Source: Oceanicella actignis (GTDB lineage: Bacteria; Pseudomonadota; Alphaproteobacteria; Rhodobacterales; Rhodobacteraceae). From it: a stretch of 64,000 nucleotides of DNA. The notes beneath the pieces are model-generated. The model was not told where the DNA came from. It searched no databases and worked only from the letters and a program-made list of their open reading frames with translations. Positions 39,809-48,248 of this stretch are shown here, piece after piece. Both the position numbers and the translations under genes were made by a program. The stretch covers positions 124,001 through 188,000 of the forward strand of contig NZ_VNHJ01000002.1 of NCBI RefSeq assembly GCF_008124525.1, read 5' to 3'. Position 1 is the first letter of the stretch. Every line of letters begins with the position of its first letter.

Positions 39809-40882
39809 TCAGACCGCGTCGAAGTCCAGCACCAGCCTTTCGCTGCGCGGGCGGGTCTGGCAGGCCAGGGTGTAGCCGGCCTCGACCTCCCACGGCTCGA
39901 GCGAATAGTTCACCGCCATTTCGCTCTCGCCCTCGACCACCTTGCAGCGGCAGGTGCAGCACATGCCGCCCGCGCAGGAGTAGGGGATCTCGAGCCCCGA
40001 AGCCTGCGCGGCCTCGAGCACGGTCTGGCCGGGGCGCGTGACGCGGAAGCTCTTGCGCGCGCCGTCCAGCACCGCCTCGATCACCGCGCCCTGCTCGGCG
40101 GCGCGTGCGGCGGCGTCCGAGACCGGGCGCGGGGCGGCGTCCTCGGCCGGGGTGAAGCGCTCGAAATGGATGCGCTCTTCGGGCATGCCCATTTCGCGCA
40201 GGGCGCCGGCGGCGGTCTCGATCATCTCGCCCGGGCCGCAGATGAAGGCGGCGTCGTGCCGGGCCGGGTCGATCAGCCCCGCGCGGGCCATGCGGCGCAG
40301 GCGCTCGGCGTCGATGCGGCCGTGCAGCAGCTCGACATCCTGCGATTCGCGGCTGAGGACATGGATCAGCTCGAAGCGGTCGATGAAGCGGTCCTTCAGG
40401 TCCTCGAGCTCTTCGCGGAACATGATCGTCTCGGTCGCGCGGTTGCCGTAGATCATGGTCACGCGGCTTTCGGGCTCGTTCTCGAGCACGGCGCGGCAGA
40501 TGGACAGGATCGGCGTCACGCCCGAGCCGGCGGCGAGCAGCAGGTAATCGTGCCGCCCGCCCGGATCGACGCCGAAGCGCCCGTCGGGGGGCATGACCTG
40601 GATGCGGTCGCCGGGGCGCAGGCGCTCGCACACGAAGGTCGAGAAGCGCCCGCCCTCGAGCTTGCGCACGCCCACGCGAAGCCCGCCCTCGGGGGTCGAG
40701 CAGATCGAGTAGGCGCGGCGCAGGTCCTGCCCGTCGATCGTGGCGCGCAGCGTCAGGTGCTGGCCCGGGCGGAAGGCGAAGGCCGGGCGCAGCGCCTCGG
40801 GCACGTCGAACAGCACCGAGACGGCATCGGGGGCCTCGGGGCGCACCTCGCGCACGGTCAGCTCGTGGAATCCATGGGCCAT
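39809..40882 (-). CDS. paaE: Phenylacetyl-CoA epoxidase reductase subunit PaaE
   Basis: A 357-residue iron-sulfur flavoprotein that passes electrons from NADPH to the PaaA di-iron site. The FNR-like part has FAFRPGQHLTLRATIDGQDLRRAYSICS (FAD), LLLAAGSGVTPILSICRAVL (NADPH) and AFICGPGEMIETA; the C-terminal plant-type ferredoxin domain has cysteines in YSCAGGMCCTCRCKVVEG and YTLACQTRP. Start ATG 40880-40882 (MAHGFHELTV); it lies 13 bases after paaD. Confidence 0.96.
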   Translation of the reverse strand: MAHGFHELTVREVRPEAPDAVSVLFDVPEALRPAFAFRPGQHLTLRATIDGQDLRRAYSICSTPEGGLRVGVRKLEGGRFSTFVCERLRPGDRIQVMPPDGRFGVDPGGRHDYLLLAAGSGVTPILSICRAVLENEPESRVTMIYGNRATETIMFREELEDLKDRFIDRFELIHVLSRESQDVELLHGRIDAERLRRMARAGLIDPARHDAAFICGPGEMIETAAGALREMGMPEERIHFERFTPAEDAAPRPVSDAAARAAEQGAVIEAVLDGARKSFRVTRPGQTVLEAAQASGLEIPYSCAGGMCCTCRCKVVEGESEMAVNYSLEPWEVEAGYTLACQTRPRSERLVLDFDAV

Positions 40883-40895
40883 CGGGCGATCCTCG

Positions 40896-41381
40896 TCACA
40901 GGCACTTGAAATAGTCGAAGGGTTCCTTGCAGGCGCGGCAGCGATAGAGCGCCTTGCAGGGGGTCGATCCGAACTCGGACACGCGCTCGGTGTCGTCCGA
41001 GCCGCAGCGCGGGCAGGGGGCGGCGGTCTCGCCGAACAGGGCGCGGGTCGAGTTGCCGCCCTGGACGGGCGGGGCGATGCCGTAGGCGCGCAGCTTCTCG
41101 CGCCCCTCTTCGGTGATCCAGTCGGTGGTCCAGGGGGGCGACATGACGCGCTCGACCCGGGCCTCGAAACCCGCATCGCGCAGCGCCGCCTCGACCGCCA
41201 GCTCGATGGCCAGCGTCGCCGGGCAGCCGATATAGGTGGGCGTGACCTGCGCGACGGCGACGCCGTTCTCGATGCGCACGTCGCGCAGGATGCCCAGATC
41301 GGCCACCGTCACGACCGGGATCTCGGGGTCGGGCACGGCGGCGGCGACCTGCCATGCGCGGCGGCGGTCCAGCTCGCTCAC
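40896..41381 (-). CDS. paaD: Phenylacetyl-CoA epoxidase subunit PaaD
   Basis: A 161-residue protein with an N-terminal MIP18/DUF59 domain (VPDPEIPVVTVADLGILRDVRI, TYIGCPATLAIE) and a C-terminal zinc ribbon (CPRCGSDDTERVSEFGSTPCKALYRCRACKEPFDYFKC). PaaD is thought to help iron-cluster or metal maturation of the epoxidase. It starts with GTG at 41381, overlapping the paaC stop as GTGA; upstream sequence in this frame is paaC out of frame. Confidence 0.95.
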   Translation of the reverse strand: MSELDRRRAWQVAAAVPDPEIPVVTVADLGILRDVRIENGVAVAQVTPTYIGCPATLAIELAVEAALRDAGFEARVERVMSPPWTTDWITEEGREKLRAYGIAPPVQGGNSTRALFGETAAPCPRCGSDDTERVSEFGSTPCKALYRCRACKEPFDYFKCL

Positions 41382-42145
41382 CAGCGCGCCCCCGGATGCG
41401 CGCGAGCCACATATTGCAGCTCGGTCAGCAGGTGGCCCAGATCCTCGCCATGCAGGCCGGCGCGCCCGCCCGAGCGGGGAAAGAACCGCTGCGGACGCTC
41501 GAGCCGCGCCTCGCGGAACACCTCGTCCACCACGCGGTCCCATTCGGGCCGCAGCGATGCGGGGTCGGGCGCCAGGCCCGCCTCGGCCAGCGCGTCGGTG
41601 ACCGCGTCGGTCTCGAACAGCTCGGGGGTGAAGCGGTGCAGCTCGTCCACCGCCTCGCGCATGCGGCGCGCGCTTTCCTCGGTGCCGTCGCCAAGGCGGA
41701 TGACCCACTCGCCCGCATGGCGCACATGGTAGGCCATTTCCTTGACGGCCTTGGCCGCGATCGCCGCGAAGCCGTCATGAGCCGAGCCTTGGGCCGCGTG
41801 CCAGTAGGGCTGCATGAAGGCGGCGAAGTAGAGCTGGCGCAGCATGGTGTGCGCGAAGTCGCCGTTGGGGCGCTCGACCAGCAGGCAGTTCGTGAACTCG
41901 CGCTCCTCGCGCAGATAGGCGAAGTCGTCCTCGGCGCGGCCCTTGCCCTCGATCTCGCCGGCAAGGGTGTAGAGCGCGCGCGCCTGCCCGATCAGGTCCA
42001 GCGCCATGTTGGGCATGGCGAGGTCCTCTTCGAGCATGGGCGCATGGCCGCACCATTCGGACAGGCGATGCCCCAGGATCAGGCAGTCGTCGCCCAGCCG
42101 AACGAGCTGACGGAACAGCGCGTCCTTGAGCCTCTGCTCCATCAC
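41378..42145 (-). CDS. paaC: Phenylacetyl-CoA epoxidase subunit PaaC
   Basis: A 255-residue ferritin-like structural subunit that pairs with PaaA. It has LVRLGDDCLILGHRLSEWCGHAPMLEEDLAMPNMALDLIGQARALY near the N-terminus, EREFTNCLLVERPNGDFAHTMLRQLYF, and KEMAYHVRHAGEWVIRLGDGTEES. PaaC has the fold but not a catalytic metal site. It overlaps paaB by four bases. Confidence 0.96.
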   Translation of the reverse strand: MMEQRLKDALFRQLVRLGDDCLILGHRLSEWCGHAPMLEEDLAMPNMALDLIGQARALYTLAGEIEGKGRAEDDFAYLREEREFTNCLLVERPNGDFAHTMLRQLYFAAFMQPYWHAAQGSAHDGFAAIAAKAVKEMAYHVRHAGEWVIRLGDGTEESARRMREAVDELHRFTPELFETDAVTDALAEAGLAPDPASLRPEWDRVVDEVFREARLERPQRFFPRSGGRAGLHGEDLGHLLTELQYVARAHPGARW

Positions 42146-42426
42146 ATGTGCCCCACTTCTTCGGGAATGTCGTAGAAGGTGGGGTGACGGTAGATCTTCG
42201 AGGCGGCGGGCTCGAAATTCTCGTCCTTGCGGGCGGGGTCCGAGGCGACGATTGCCCGGGACGGGACGACCCAGATCGACACGCCTTCGCCGCGGCGCGT
42301 GTAGACGTCGCGCGCGGCCTGCAGGGCCAGTTCGGCGTCGGCCGCATGGACCGAGCCGACATGCTTGTGGCTCAGACCGTTGCGGGGGCGGATGAACACC
42401 TCCCAGAGCGGGGTTTCTTCGGTCAT
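42142..42426 (-). CDS. paaB: Phenylacetyl-CoA epoxidase subunit PaaB
   Basis: A 94-residue subunit with LWEVFIRPRNGLSHKHVGSVHAADAELALQAARDVYTRRGEGVSIWVV and a C-terminal KIYRHPTFYDIPEEVGHM, the standard PaaB pattern. It bridges PaaAC heterodimers in the epoxidase. It lies 25 bases after paaA and its stop overlaps paaC. Confidence 0.96.
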   Translation of the reverse strand: MTEETPLWEVFIRPRNGLSHKHVGSVHAADAELALQAARDVYTRRGEGVSIWVVPSRAIVASDPARKDENFEPAASKIYRHPTFYDIPEEVGHM

Positions 42427-42451
42427 GGCTTTTCTCCTGCGGGGGCGGGGC

Positions 42452-43459
42452 TCATTCGGCCGCGGCGCGGGCCGCCTGGCGCCGGGCCGCGCGCTTGCGC
42501 GCGTGGGCGAGGGCGGCCTCGCGCACCCAGGCGCCGTCTTCCCACGCCTTGCGGCGGGCGCGGATGCGCTCGCGGTTCATGGGGCCGCCGCCCTTGACGA
42601 CGGTCCAGAACTCGTCCCAGTCGATGGGGCCGTGGTCGTAGCCGCCCTTGCCGCCGTTCTTGTCCGGGTTCCAGCGCAGCTCGGGGTCGGGAATGGTCAG
42701 GCCCAGATACTCGGCCTGCGGCACGGTGGCGTCGATGAAGCGCTGGCGCAGCTCGTCGTTCGAGAAGCGCTTGATCTTCCACTTCATGGACTGCTCGCCA
42801 TGCACGCTGTCGGTGTCGTGCGGGCCGAACATCATCAGCGAGGGCCACCACCACCGGTTGAGGGCGTCCTGCGCCATGGCCTTCTGCTTCTCGGTGCCGC
42901 GGCACAGCGTCAGCATGATCTCGTAGCCCTGGCGCTGGTGGAAGCTTTCCTCCTTGCACACGCGGATCATGGCGCGCGAGTAGGGGCCGTAGGAGCAGCG
43001 GCACAGCGGGATCTGGTTCATGATCGCGGCGCCGTCTACCAGCCAGCCGATGGCGCCGATGTCGGCCCAGGTCAGGGTCGGATAGTTGAAGATCGAAGAG
43101 TATTTCGCCCGCCCGTCCAGAAGCTGCTCGGTCAGCTCCTCGCGGCTGACGCCCAGGGTTTCGGCGGCGGCGTAAAGGTAAAGGCCGTGGCCGCCTTCGT
43201 CCTGCACCTTGGCCAGCAGCGCGGCCTTGCGGCGCAGGCTGGGGGCGCGGGTGATCCAGTTGCCCTCGGGCAGCATGCCGACGATCTCCGAATGGGCGTG
43301 CTGCGCGATCTGGCGGATGAGCGTCTTGCGATAGCCCTCGGGCATTTCGTCGTTCGGCTCGATCTTCTCTTCGGCGTCGATTCGCGCCTGGAAGCGGGCC
43401 AGGAATTCCTCGTCCTCGTGCGTGGCGCCGTCGGCGCCGATCAACCCTTGGGAATACAT
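42452..43459 (-). CDS. paaA: Phenylacetyl-CoA epoxidase catalytic subunit PaaA
   Basis: A 335-residue di-iron oxygenase that forms the 1,2-epoxide of phenylacetyl-CoA. Metal-ligand carboxylate/histidine motifs are seen in [18 protein letters not shown] and [15 protein letters not shown]; other landmarks are [22 protein letters not shown] and [14 protein letters not shown]. It is the first gene of paaABCDE. The ring-opening, thiolase and ligase genes (paaZ, paaGHJ, paaK) and a regulator are not in the window. Confidence 0.96.
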   Translation of the reverse strand: MYSQGLIGADGATHEDEEFLARFQARIDAEEKIEPNDEMPEGYRKTLIRQIAQHAHSEIVGMLPEGNWITRAPSLRRKAALLAKVQDEGGHGLYLYAAAETLGVSREELTEQLLDGRAKYSSIFNYPTLTWADIGAIGWLVDGAAIMNQIPLCRCSYGPYSRAMIRVCKEESFHQRQGYEIMLTLCRGTEKQKAMAQDALNRWWWPSLMMFGPHDTDSVHGEQSMKWKIKRFSNDELRQRFIDATVPQAEYLGLTIPDPELRWNPDKNGGKGGYDHGPIDWDEFWTVVKGGGPMNRERIRARRKAWEDGAWVREAALAHARKRAARRQAARAAAE

Positions 43460-43516
43460 GCGTTTCCTCCGCCAGCTGGGTCGGACCTGCGGCGCGGGTC
43501 CGGCCTGTCGGGATGG

Positions 43517-43545
43517 ATGATATGTGACACTGTTTATGCAATCAA
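43517..43545 (-). promoter_or_regulatory. paaA promoter
   Basis: On the minus strand TTGATT (43545-43540), exactly 17 bases and TATCAT (43522-43517) lie in the most A/T-rich patch of the region. The predicted start is near 43510, about 50 nt before the paaA ATG. Confidence 0.65.
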
Positions 43546-43565
43546 CAATAATCTTGTAACATATC
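43519..43565. promoter_or_regulatory. Inverted repeat flanking the paaA promoter (candidate operator)
   Basis: GATATGTGACA at 43519-43529 and TGTAACATATC at 43555-43565 are reverse complements with one mismatch. One arm overlaps the -10 hexamer and the other lies just upstream of the -35, with centres 36 bp apart. The geometry fits a repressor such as a TetR- or GntR-type PaaR, relieved by phenylacetyl-CoA; the regulator itself is not in the window. Confidence 0.6.
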
Positions 43566-43694
43566 GCCTCAGGGGCCCGCGGCGCGGCGGCGTAAACCGG
43601 AACTTAACGCTTTGCTGGTAACCATTCGGGACGCAGCCGAAGCGCCCCCGCATCCGTTCGGGCGCGCGGCCGTTCTTCCCGAAAGAGGTGTGGC

Positions 43695-45836
43695 ATGGAC
43701 GATCTGAGGGCGTTTTCGCCCCGCTGGACGATTCCGCATGGGATTTTGCGCGCGCCCGACGGCGCGGGCGGCTTCGCGCCCGGCGCGGCGCCGGAGGGCT
43801 CGGTGCATGGGGCGGCGATCGCCGATGGCGGGGTCGGGCTGGCCAAGCTGGCCGACCTGCCCGCGGGCACGCTGCTGGGCCGCGCGCCGGGCGCCGACGG
43901 GCCGCCCCAGGCGCTGACCGCCGCGCAGGCGACGGCGATGCTGGCGACGCCCTTCGTCTATCCGACGCTGGCCGATCTGCAGGCGGCGGATCACCCGGAA
44001 ACCGAGCCGGGAACGCTGGTGCGCGTGCTCGAGCGCGCCGAGGGCGCGGGCGGCGGCGCGCATTGGCGCGTGGTCGATCAGGCGCCCGCGCATCCGCTGT
44101 GGGTGACCTCGAACGGCGGCGCCGTGATCTGGGAAATCGCCGAAGAGGTCCTGACCCCGCAGATGGCCGGCGCCGTCGGCGACGGCGTGACCGACGACGG
44201 CTGGGCGCTGCAGGACATGATCGACTGCCTGGCCTCGCGCGGCGGCGGAGAGGCGCTGTTCACCCGCTTTCACGCCTGCGCCCAGCGCCTGGACGTGACC
44301 GGGCACGACATCAAGCTGCGCGGACTGGGGCCGATGACCAGCGGCGTGCTGTTCACCGCCAAGGACGCCCGCTTTCACTGCGGCGCCTCGGGGTGGCGCT
44401 TCATCGTCGAGGACATGCTGGTCTCGGGCGAATACGTCGCCGATTACTGCTTCTATCACGAGGGCAACAACGCCAACCCCGAGATCCGCGGCTGCCGCGT
44501 CGAGAAGGCCGAGAAGGCCTGCGTCTTCTACGACTGGGAGACGACGGCCTGGAAGATCGTGAACAGCAACATCGCGCTGGCCGGCGCGCGCGACGCCAGC
44601 GGCATTCTCACGCCCGGCGCCCATGCGGTGCACGCCCGTTGCATCGGCGAGATCACCGGCGGCTCGATCCTGGCCTCGGCGACGGGCCATCTGCTGTTCG
44701 TCGAGGGCTCGCAGTATCAGGAGGAGGTGCGCGTCAACGTCGTGGGCGGGCGTCTCAACTCGGGCTACGAGGGGCTGCTCAAGGTCGTGGCCACGCCCGA
44801 CCCCGACCCCGCGCCGCCGGGAACGACGGCGATCGAGGGGCAGGTGATTCCCTGGCGCGGCATGGGCCACAACCGCGGCGTGACGGTCAATCTGCTGGGC
44901 ACTTATCTCGAGAATCCCGGCGAGGTCTCGTTCTCGGGCGCCAGCGGCGAACCCGAAGCCTCGGTTCACGCCATCGGCGAGGGCGCGCGCGTCAACATCG
45001 AGGCGCCGCTCAAGCATCTGATCCGAAAGGCCAAGTGCGCCTATCTGGCCGAGGACGGCGCGCAGATCCATGTGCGCAGCCGCGGCTTCATGGCGCGCGC
45101 CCAGCTGCTGGGCGGATCGCCGCGGGCGGCCTTCGCGCGCGCACGCCGCTCGGGGTCCGACACGCCCGGGCGCATCGTGCTGGGCGATCTGCCGACATTC
45201 TGGGACGAAAACGGGCTCGAGAGCATGTCCGAGTGGCTGTCGCTCATCGAGTGCGAGGGCGCGCCCGCCGGTCTGGCCGTGAGCCCCGAGCGGCTGCGCA
45301 AGGTGGCGGTCGCGATGGATGGCGGCTCGACGGCCGGGATGACGGTCAGCGCGGGCACGGTTTCGGTGGACGCCGATCCGGCGAACCGGCTGACGGGCGC
45401 GGGGTCGATCCGGCTCGAAGGCGGCGGCCAGAGCGCGGCGACCAGCTTCCGGCTGGACTGGACCGTGCCCGCGCATCTCGAGGGGCACGCGCTGATGGCG
45501 CTTGCGATCGCGCGTTTCGGCCAGACGGGCGCCGACTGGGGCGGAGCGCTTGGGGCGCCGACGCCGCGCTTCCGCGTCGAGGATCCCGCGGGTCAGCAAA
45601 GCGGCGCGGGCATCTTCCCGTGGTGGGCGGCGACCCTGCCCGCGCCGGTTCCCGCGCCGGGCCAGGGCGCGCAAAGCGGCTGGTGGTGGTTCCCGGTCTT
45701 CTTCAAGGTGCAGACGGCGGGGACCGTGCGGCTGGTCTTCAACCTCGACACCCAGTCCCAGGCGCTGGACGACGTGGCGTGGGTGGACTCGGTGTCGGTG
45801 TTCGAGATCGAGGGGCGGCTGCCCGACCTGCTCTGA
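43695..45836 (+). CDS. Pectate-lyase-fold surface protein with phage-tail-like N-terminus
   Basis: A 713-residue protein without a signal peptide or membrane segment. Residues about 35-90 (HGAAIADGGVGLAKLADLPAGTLLGRAPG, ALTAAQATAMLATPF) resemble stalk repeats of phage tail proteins. Residues about 155-175 read MAGAVGDGVTDDGWALQDMID, the entry strand of right-handed beta-helix (pectate lyase/tailspike) proteins, followed by beta-helix-like turns (IRGCRVEKAEKACVFYDW, ITGGSILASATGHLLFV). The last 180 residues look like a jelly-roll carbohydrate-binding module. The ribosome site is AAGAGG, 6 bases upstream. It sits beside polysaccharide genes on the opposite strand; a role in cutting or anchoring that polymer is inference. 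The exact family is not recognised. Confidence 0.8.
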   Translation: MDDLRAFSPRWTIPHGILRAPDGAGGFAPGAAPEGSVHGAAIADGGVGLAKLADLPAGTLLGRAPGADGPPQALTAAQATAMLATPFVYPTLADLQAADHPETEPGTLVRVLERAEGAGGGAHWRVVDQAPAHPLWVTSNGGAVIWEIAEEVLTPQMAGAVGDGVTDDGWALQDMIDCLASRGGGEALFTRFHACAQRLDVTGHDIKLRGLGPMTSGVLFTAKDARFHCGASGWRFIVEDMLVSGEYVADYCFYHEGNNANPEIRGCRVEKAEKACVFYDWETTAWKIVNSNIALAGARDASGILTPGAHAVHARCIGEITGGSILASATGHLLFVEGSQYQEEVRVNVVGGRLNSGYEGLLKVVATPDPDPAPPGTTAIEGQVIPWRGMGHNRGVTVNLLGTYLENPGEVSFSGASGEPEASVHAIGEGARVNIEAPLKHLIRKAKCAYLAEDGAQIHVRSRGFMARAQLLGGSPRAAFARARRSGSDTPGRIVLGDLPTFWDENGLESMSEWLSLIECEGAPAGLAVSPERLRKVAVAMDGGSTAGMTVSAGTVSVDADPANRLTGAGSIRLEGGGQSAATSFRLDWTVPAHLEGHALMALAIARFGQTGADWGGALGAPTPRFRVEDPAGQQSGAGIFPWWAATLPAPVPAPGQGAQSGWWWFPVFFKVQTAGTVRLVFNLDTQSQALDDVAWVDSVSVFEIEGRLPDLL

Positions 45837-45846
45837 TCTCGTCCGC

Positions 45847-47085
45847 TCAGCGCAGCTGCGTCGCCAGCCGGCGCAGCTGCGCGGCGGCAAGGGCGCACCA
45901 TGCGGCCATGGTGGCCAGCGCGGCGCCCGTCGCCCCCCAGCCCGGAGCGAGCGCGGCCAGAAGCGCCGCGTTGATCCCGACCGCAAGCCACGCCGCGCCC
46001 GCGAACGCCCCTGCCGCGCCCAGAACCGGCAGCGCCAGCTCGGCCACGCCCGAGGCGGCCAGAACCAGCGCGCCCAGCGTCAGAATGACGAGCGCGGGCG
46101 CGGCGGCGGCGAAATCGGGACCGAACCAGCCCAGAAGCCAGCCCGGCGCCGCCAGCGCAAGCGCCGCGGGCGGCGCCGCGCCCAGCAGCGAGACGATGGC
46201 GGCCAGGCGAAGCTGCCGCCGCGCCTCGGCCTTGCGCCCGCCATGCCAGGCGGCCGAGATGCGCGCGGGAAACATCTTGCCCGCCGTCCGCGCGCCAAGC
46301 AGCGCCAGCTGCGACAGGCGCGACGCGGCTCCATAGGCGCCGACCACGGCGGGCGGCGCGACAAGACCCAGGATCAGCGTGTCGAGCCGCCCCAGAAGCC
46401 GCTTGCCCAGCATCCCCGCGGCCAGCGCGGCCAGCTCGCGCCCGGCGACCTCGGGATCGGCGGCGGGCGCGGCGCGGCGCGCCTCGTCCGGCAGGGCGGT
46501 CAGAAAGCGGCGCCAGCCCAGCCCCGCGCCCACCGCCAGCGCCGCTGCATAGACCGCCAGCGCCGCGCGCCAGTCGCCCGCCGCGCCTGCGGCCGTGGCC
46601 AGGAGCACGGCCGCGGGCGCGACGATCTGTTCGGGCAACAGCGACGCCGCCGGCCTGCCGACGGCCTGCAAGGCGCGTTCGCTCAGCCGCGTCAGCGTCA
46701 GCGCCGGAAGAAGGGCGGCCGTCCAGGCCACGGCGTCGGCCAGGGCGAATCCGGCGCGCCCCAGCGCCGCGCCCAAGCCGAGCAGCAGCGCCGCGCCCAG
46801 CGCCGCCGCGACCATGGGCTGGGCCAGCGCGCGGCGGGCCAGCGCCCGCAGCTGCGGCCAGCGGCCGGCGGCGGCGTGCGCGTGCACGTGGCGCAGCAGC
46901 GCCAGGGGCCAGCCCAGAGCGCAAGCCAGCGACAGGGTCGTCGCCAGGGCCAGCGCGTAGCTCAACCTTCCATAGTCGCTTGCGCCCAGTGCGGCGGCCA
47001 GCGCCGCGTGCATCAGGAATTGCGCCCCCGCCCCCGCCGCATTCAACGCCGCCAGCCCGCCGAAGGCGCGCGCAAGGCGGCTCAT
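45847..47085 (-). CDS. Oligosaccharide flippase family protein (Wzx/PST-like)
   Basis: A 412-residue, very hydrophobic protein with about 12 predicted helices, starting MSRLARAFGGLAALNAAGAGAQFLMHAALAAALGASDYGRLSYALALATT, the typical beginning of polysaccharide-transport flippases (ALGASDYGRLSYA). LLGRLDTLILGLVAPPAVVGAYGAASRLSQL is the second conserved block. It likely moves lipid-linked repeat units across the inner membrane. The ATG at 47083-47085 overlaps the stop of the ligase gene; a longer frame upstream is rejected. Confidence 0.88.
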   Translation of the reverse strand: MSRLARAFGGLAALNAAGAGAQFLMHAALAAALGASDYGRLSYALALATTLSLACALGWPLALLRHVHAHAAAGRWPQLRALARRALAQPMVAAALGAALLLGLGAALGRAGFALADAVAWTAALLPALTLTRLSERALQAVGRPAASLLPEQIVAPAAVLLATAAGAAGDWRAALAVYAAALAVGAGLGWRRFLTALPDEARRAAPAADPEVAGRELAALAAGMLGKRLLGRLDTLILGLVAPPAVVGAYGAASRLSQLALLGARTAGKMFPARISAAWHGGRKAEARRQLRLAAIVSLLGAAPPAALALAAPGWLLGWFGPDFAAAAPALVILTLGALVLAASGVAELALPVLGAAGAFAGAAWLAVGINAALLAALAPGWGATGAALATMAAWCALAAAQLRRLATQLR

Positions 47086-48248
47086 GGCGCCGCGCCCGGA
47101 GCGAAGCGCCGGCGCGCGCGCTCGAGATTGGCGTGCGCCAGGGCCACGCCGACGCCCACCCAGAAGACCCATTCGGTGATGCCGTCATGCAGGGTGTAGA
47201 GCGTCGTCACATAGACCGGCACCGGCAGATGGCGCGGCGCGTATCTTGCCACCTTCAGCAGCACGATCGCCAGGAACAGCGTCAGCAGCGCCCAGGCCGG
47301 CGGGCCCCACTCGCCGAAGGTCGAGATGTAGAGGTTGTGCGCCTGCTGCTCGCGCTCGAAGAAGGACAGGGTCGCGACGTGATAGCGGTCGTAAGCCTCG
47401 GGACCCGCGCCGTAGCCGACGCCCAGAAGCGGGTTCTTCAGCCCCATGTTGATGTAGGTCAGCCAGTGCTCGTAGCGCTTGGTGGTGGCCAGCGTCAGCC
47501 AGGCCCGCGCCTGGGGCGACAGCGCCTGGTCCAGCGCCCAGATCCACAGCGGCGTCGTCGCGGCGGCGCCGAGCAGCGCGGCGGCGCTTGCGAATTTCAG
47601 CCGCGCGCCGGGCGCCAGATGCACCGCCAGCGCCGCCAGCCCGGCCATGGCGAAGCCCCGGCTGCCCGTGGTCAGCGTGGCGAGCGCGAAGAACAGCGCC
47701 GGCCAGGGACGGCGATGGGCCAGAAACAGGATCGCCAGGAAGAAATAGAGCCCCGCGCTGTGGGTGTGATAGCCCGCCAGGCCCATGAAGCGCGGCAGCG
47801 TCAGCCCGCCCAGGCTGCGCACGCTTTCGGGCTCTCCGACCGCGATCTCGAGCGGGATCGCGATCAGCGCCACGGGCAGCAGGATCCGCGCGGCCATGTT
47901 GGTCAGCTCGTGCGGCGGGCGGGTCGAGACGAAATGCGCCAGCGCGACCATGAGGAAGATCTGCGCGATCTTGACCAGCGCCAGCGGGTCGGGATTGACG
48001 GCGAGCGTGCCGAGCACCCCAAGGCACAGCATCGCATAGATCGGCGCGGCAAGCGTCAGCAGCCGCCCCGTCGCCGCCAGGAATCCAAGCCCCGCGAGCG
48101 GCGCCAGCGCGCGCAGGTAAAGCGGCAGCTCGGCCGGGTTCTTGATCGCGCCGAGCGTTGCCATGGTCATCAGCAGCGCCGCCGTGCCCTCGGACAGCGC
48201 CCGCGCGCGCGTCTCGGGCGCGGGCCAGGTCGCGCGCGCGCCGCTCAT
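47082..48248 (-). CDS. O-antigen ligase / Wzy-type polymerase family membrane protein
   Basis: A 388-residue protein with about ten to eleven membrane segments. The central periplasmic loop holds LTYINMGLKNPLLGVGYGAGPEAYDRYHVATLSFFEREQQAHNLYISTFGEWGPPAWALL, which has the NPLxGxGxG...HNxYL pattern of the O-antigen ligase domain, and TTGSRGFAMAGLAALAVHLAPG precedes it. The family contains both Wzy polymerases and ligases; in a locus with a Wzc homologue a polymerase role is the better guess. Overlaps both neighbours by four bases. Confidence 0.85.
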   Translation of the reverse strand: MSGARATWPAPETRARALSEGTAALLMTMATLGAIKNPAELPLYLRALAPLAGLGFLAATGRLLTLAAPIYAMLCLGVLGTLAVNPDPLALVKIAQIFLMVALAHFVSTRPPHELTNMAARILLPVALIAIPLEIAVGEPESVRSLGGLTLPRFMGLAGYHTHSAGLYFFLAILFLAHRRPWPALFFALATLTTGSRGFAMAGLAALAVHLAPGARLKFASAAALLGAAATTPLWIWALDQALSPQARAWLTLATTKRYEHWLTYINMGLKNPLLGVGYGAGPEAYDRYHVATLSFFEREQQAHNLYISTFGEWGPPAWALLTLFLAIVLLKVARYAPRHLPVPVYVTTLYTLHDGITEWVFWVGVGVALAHANLERARRRFAPGAAP

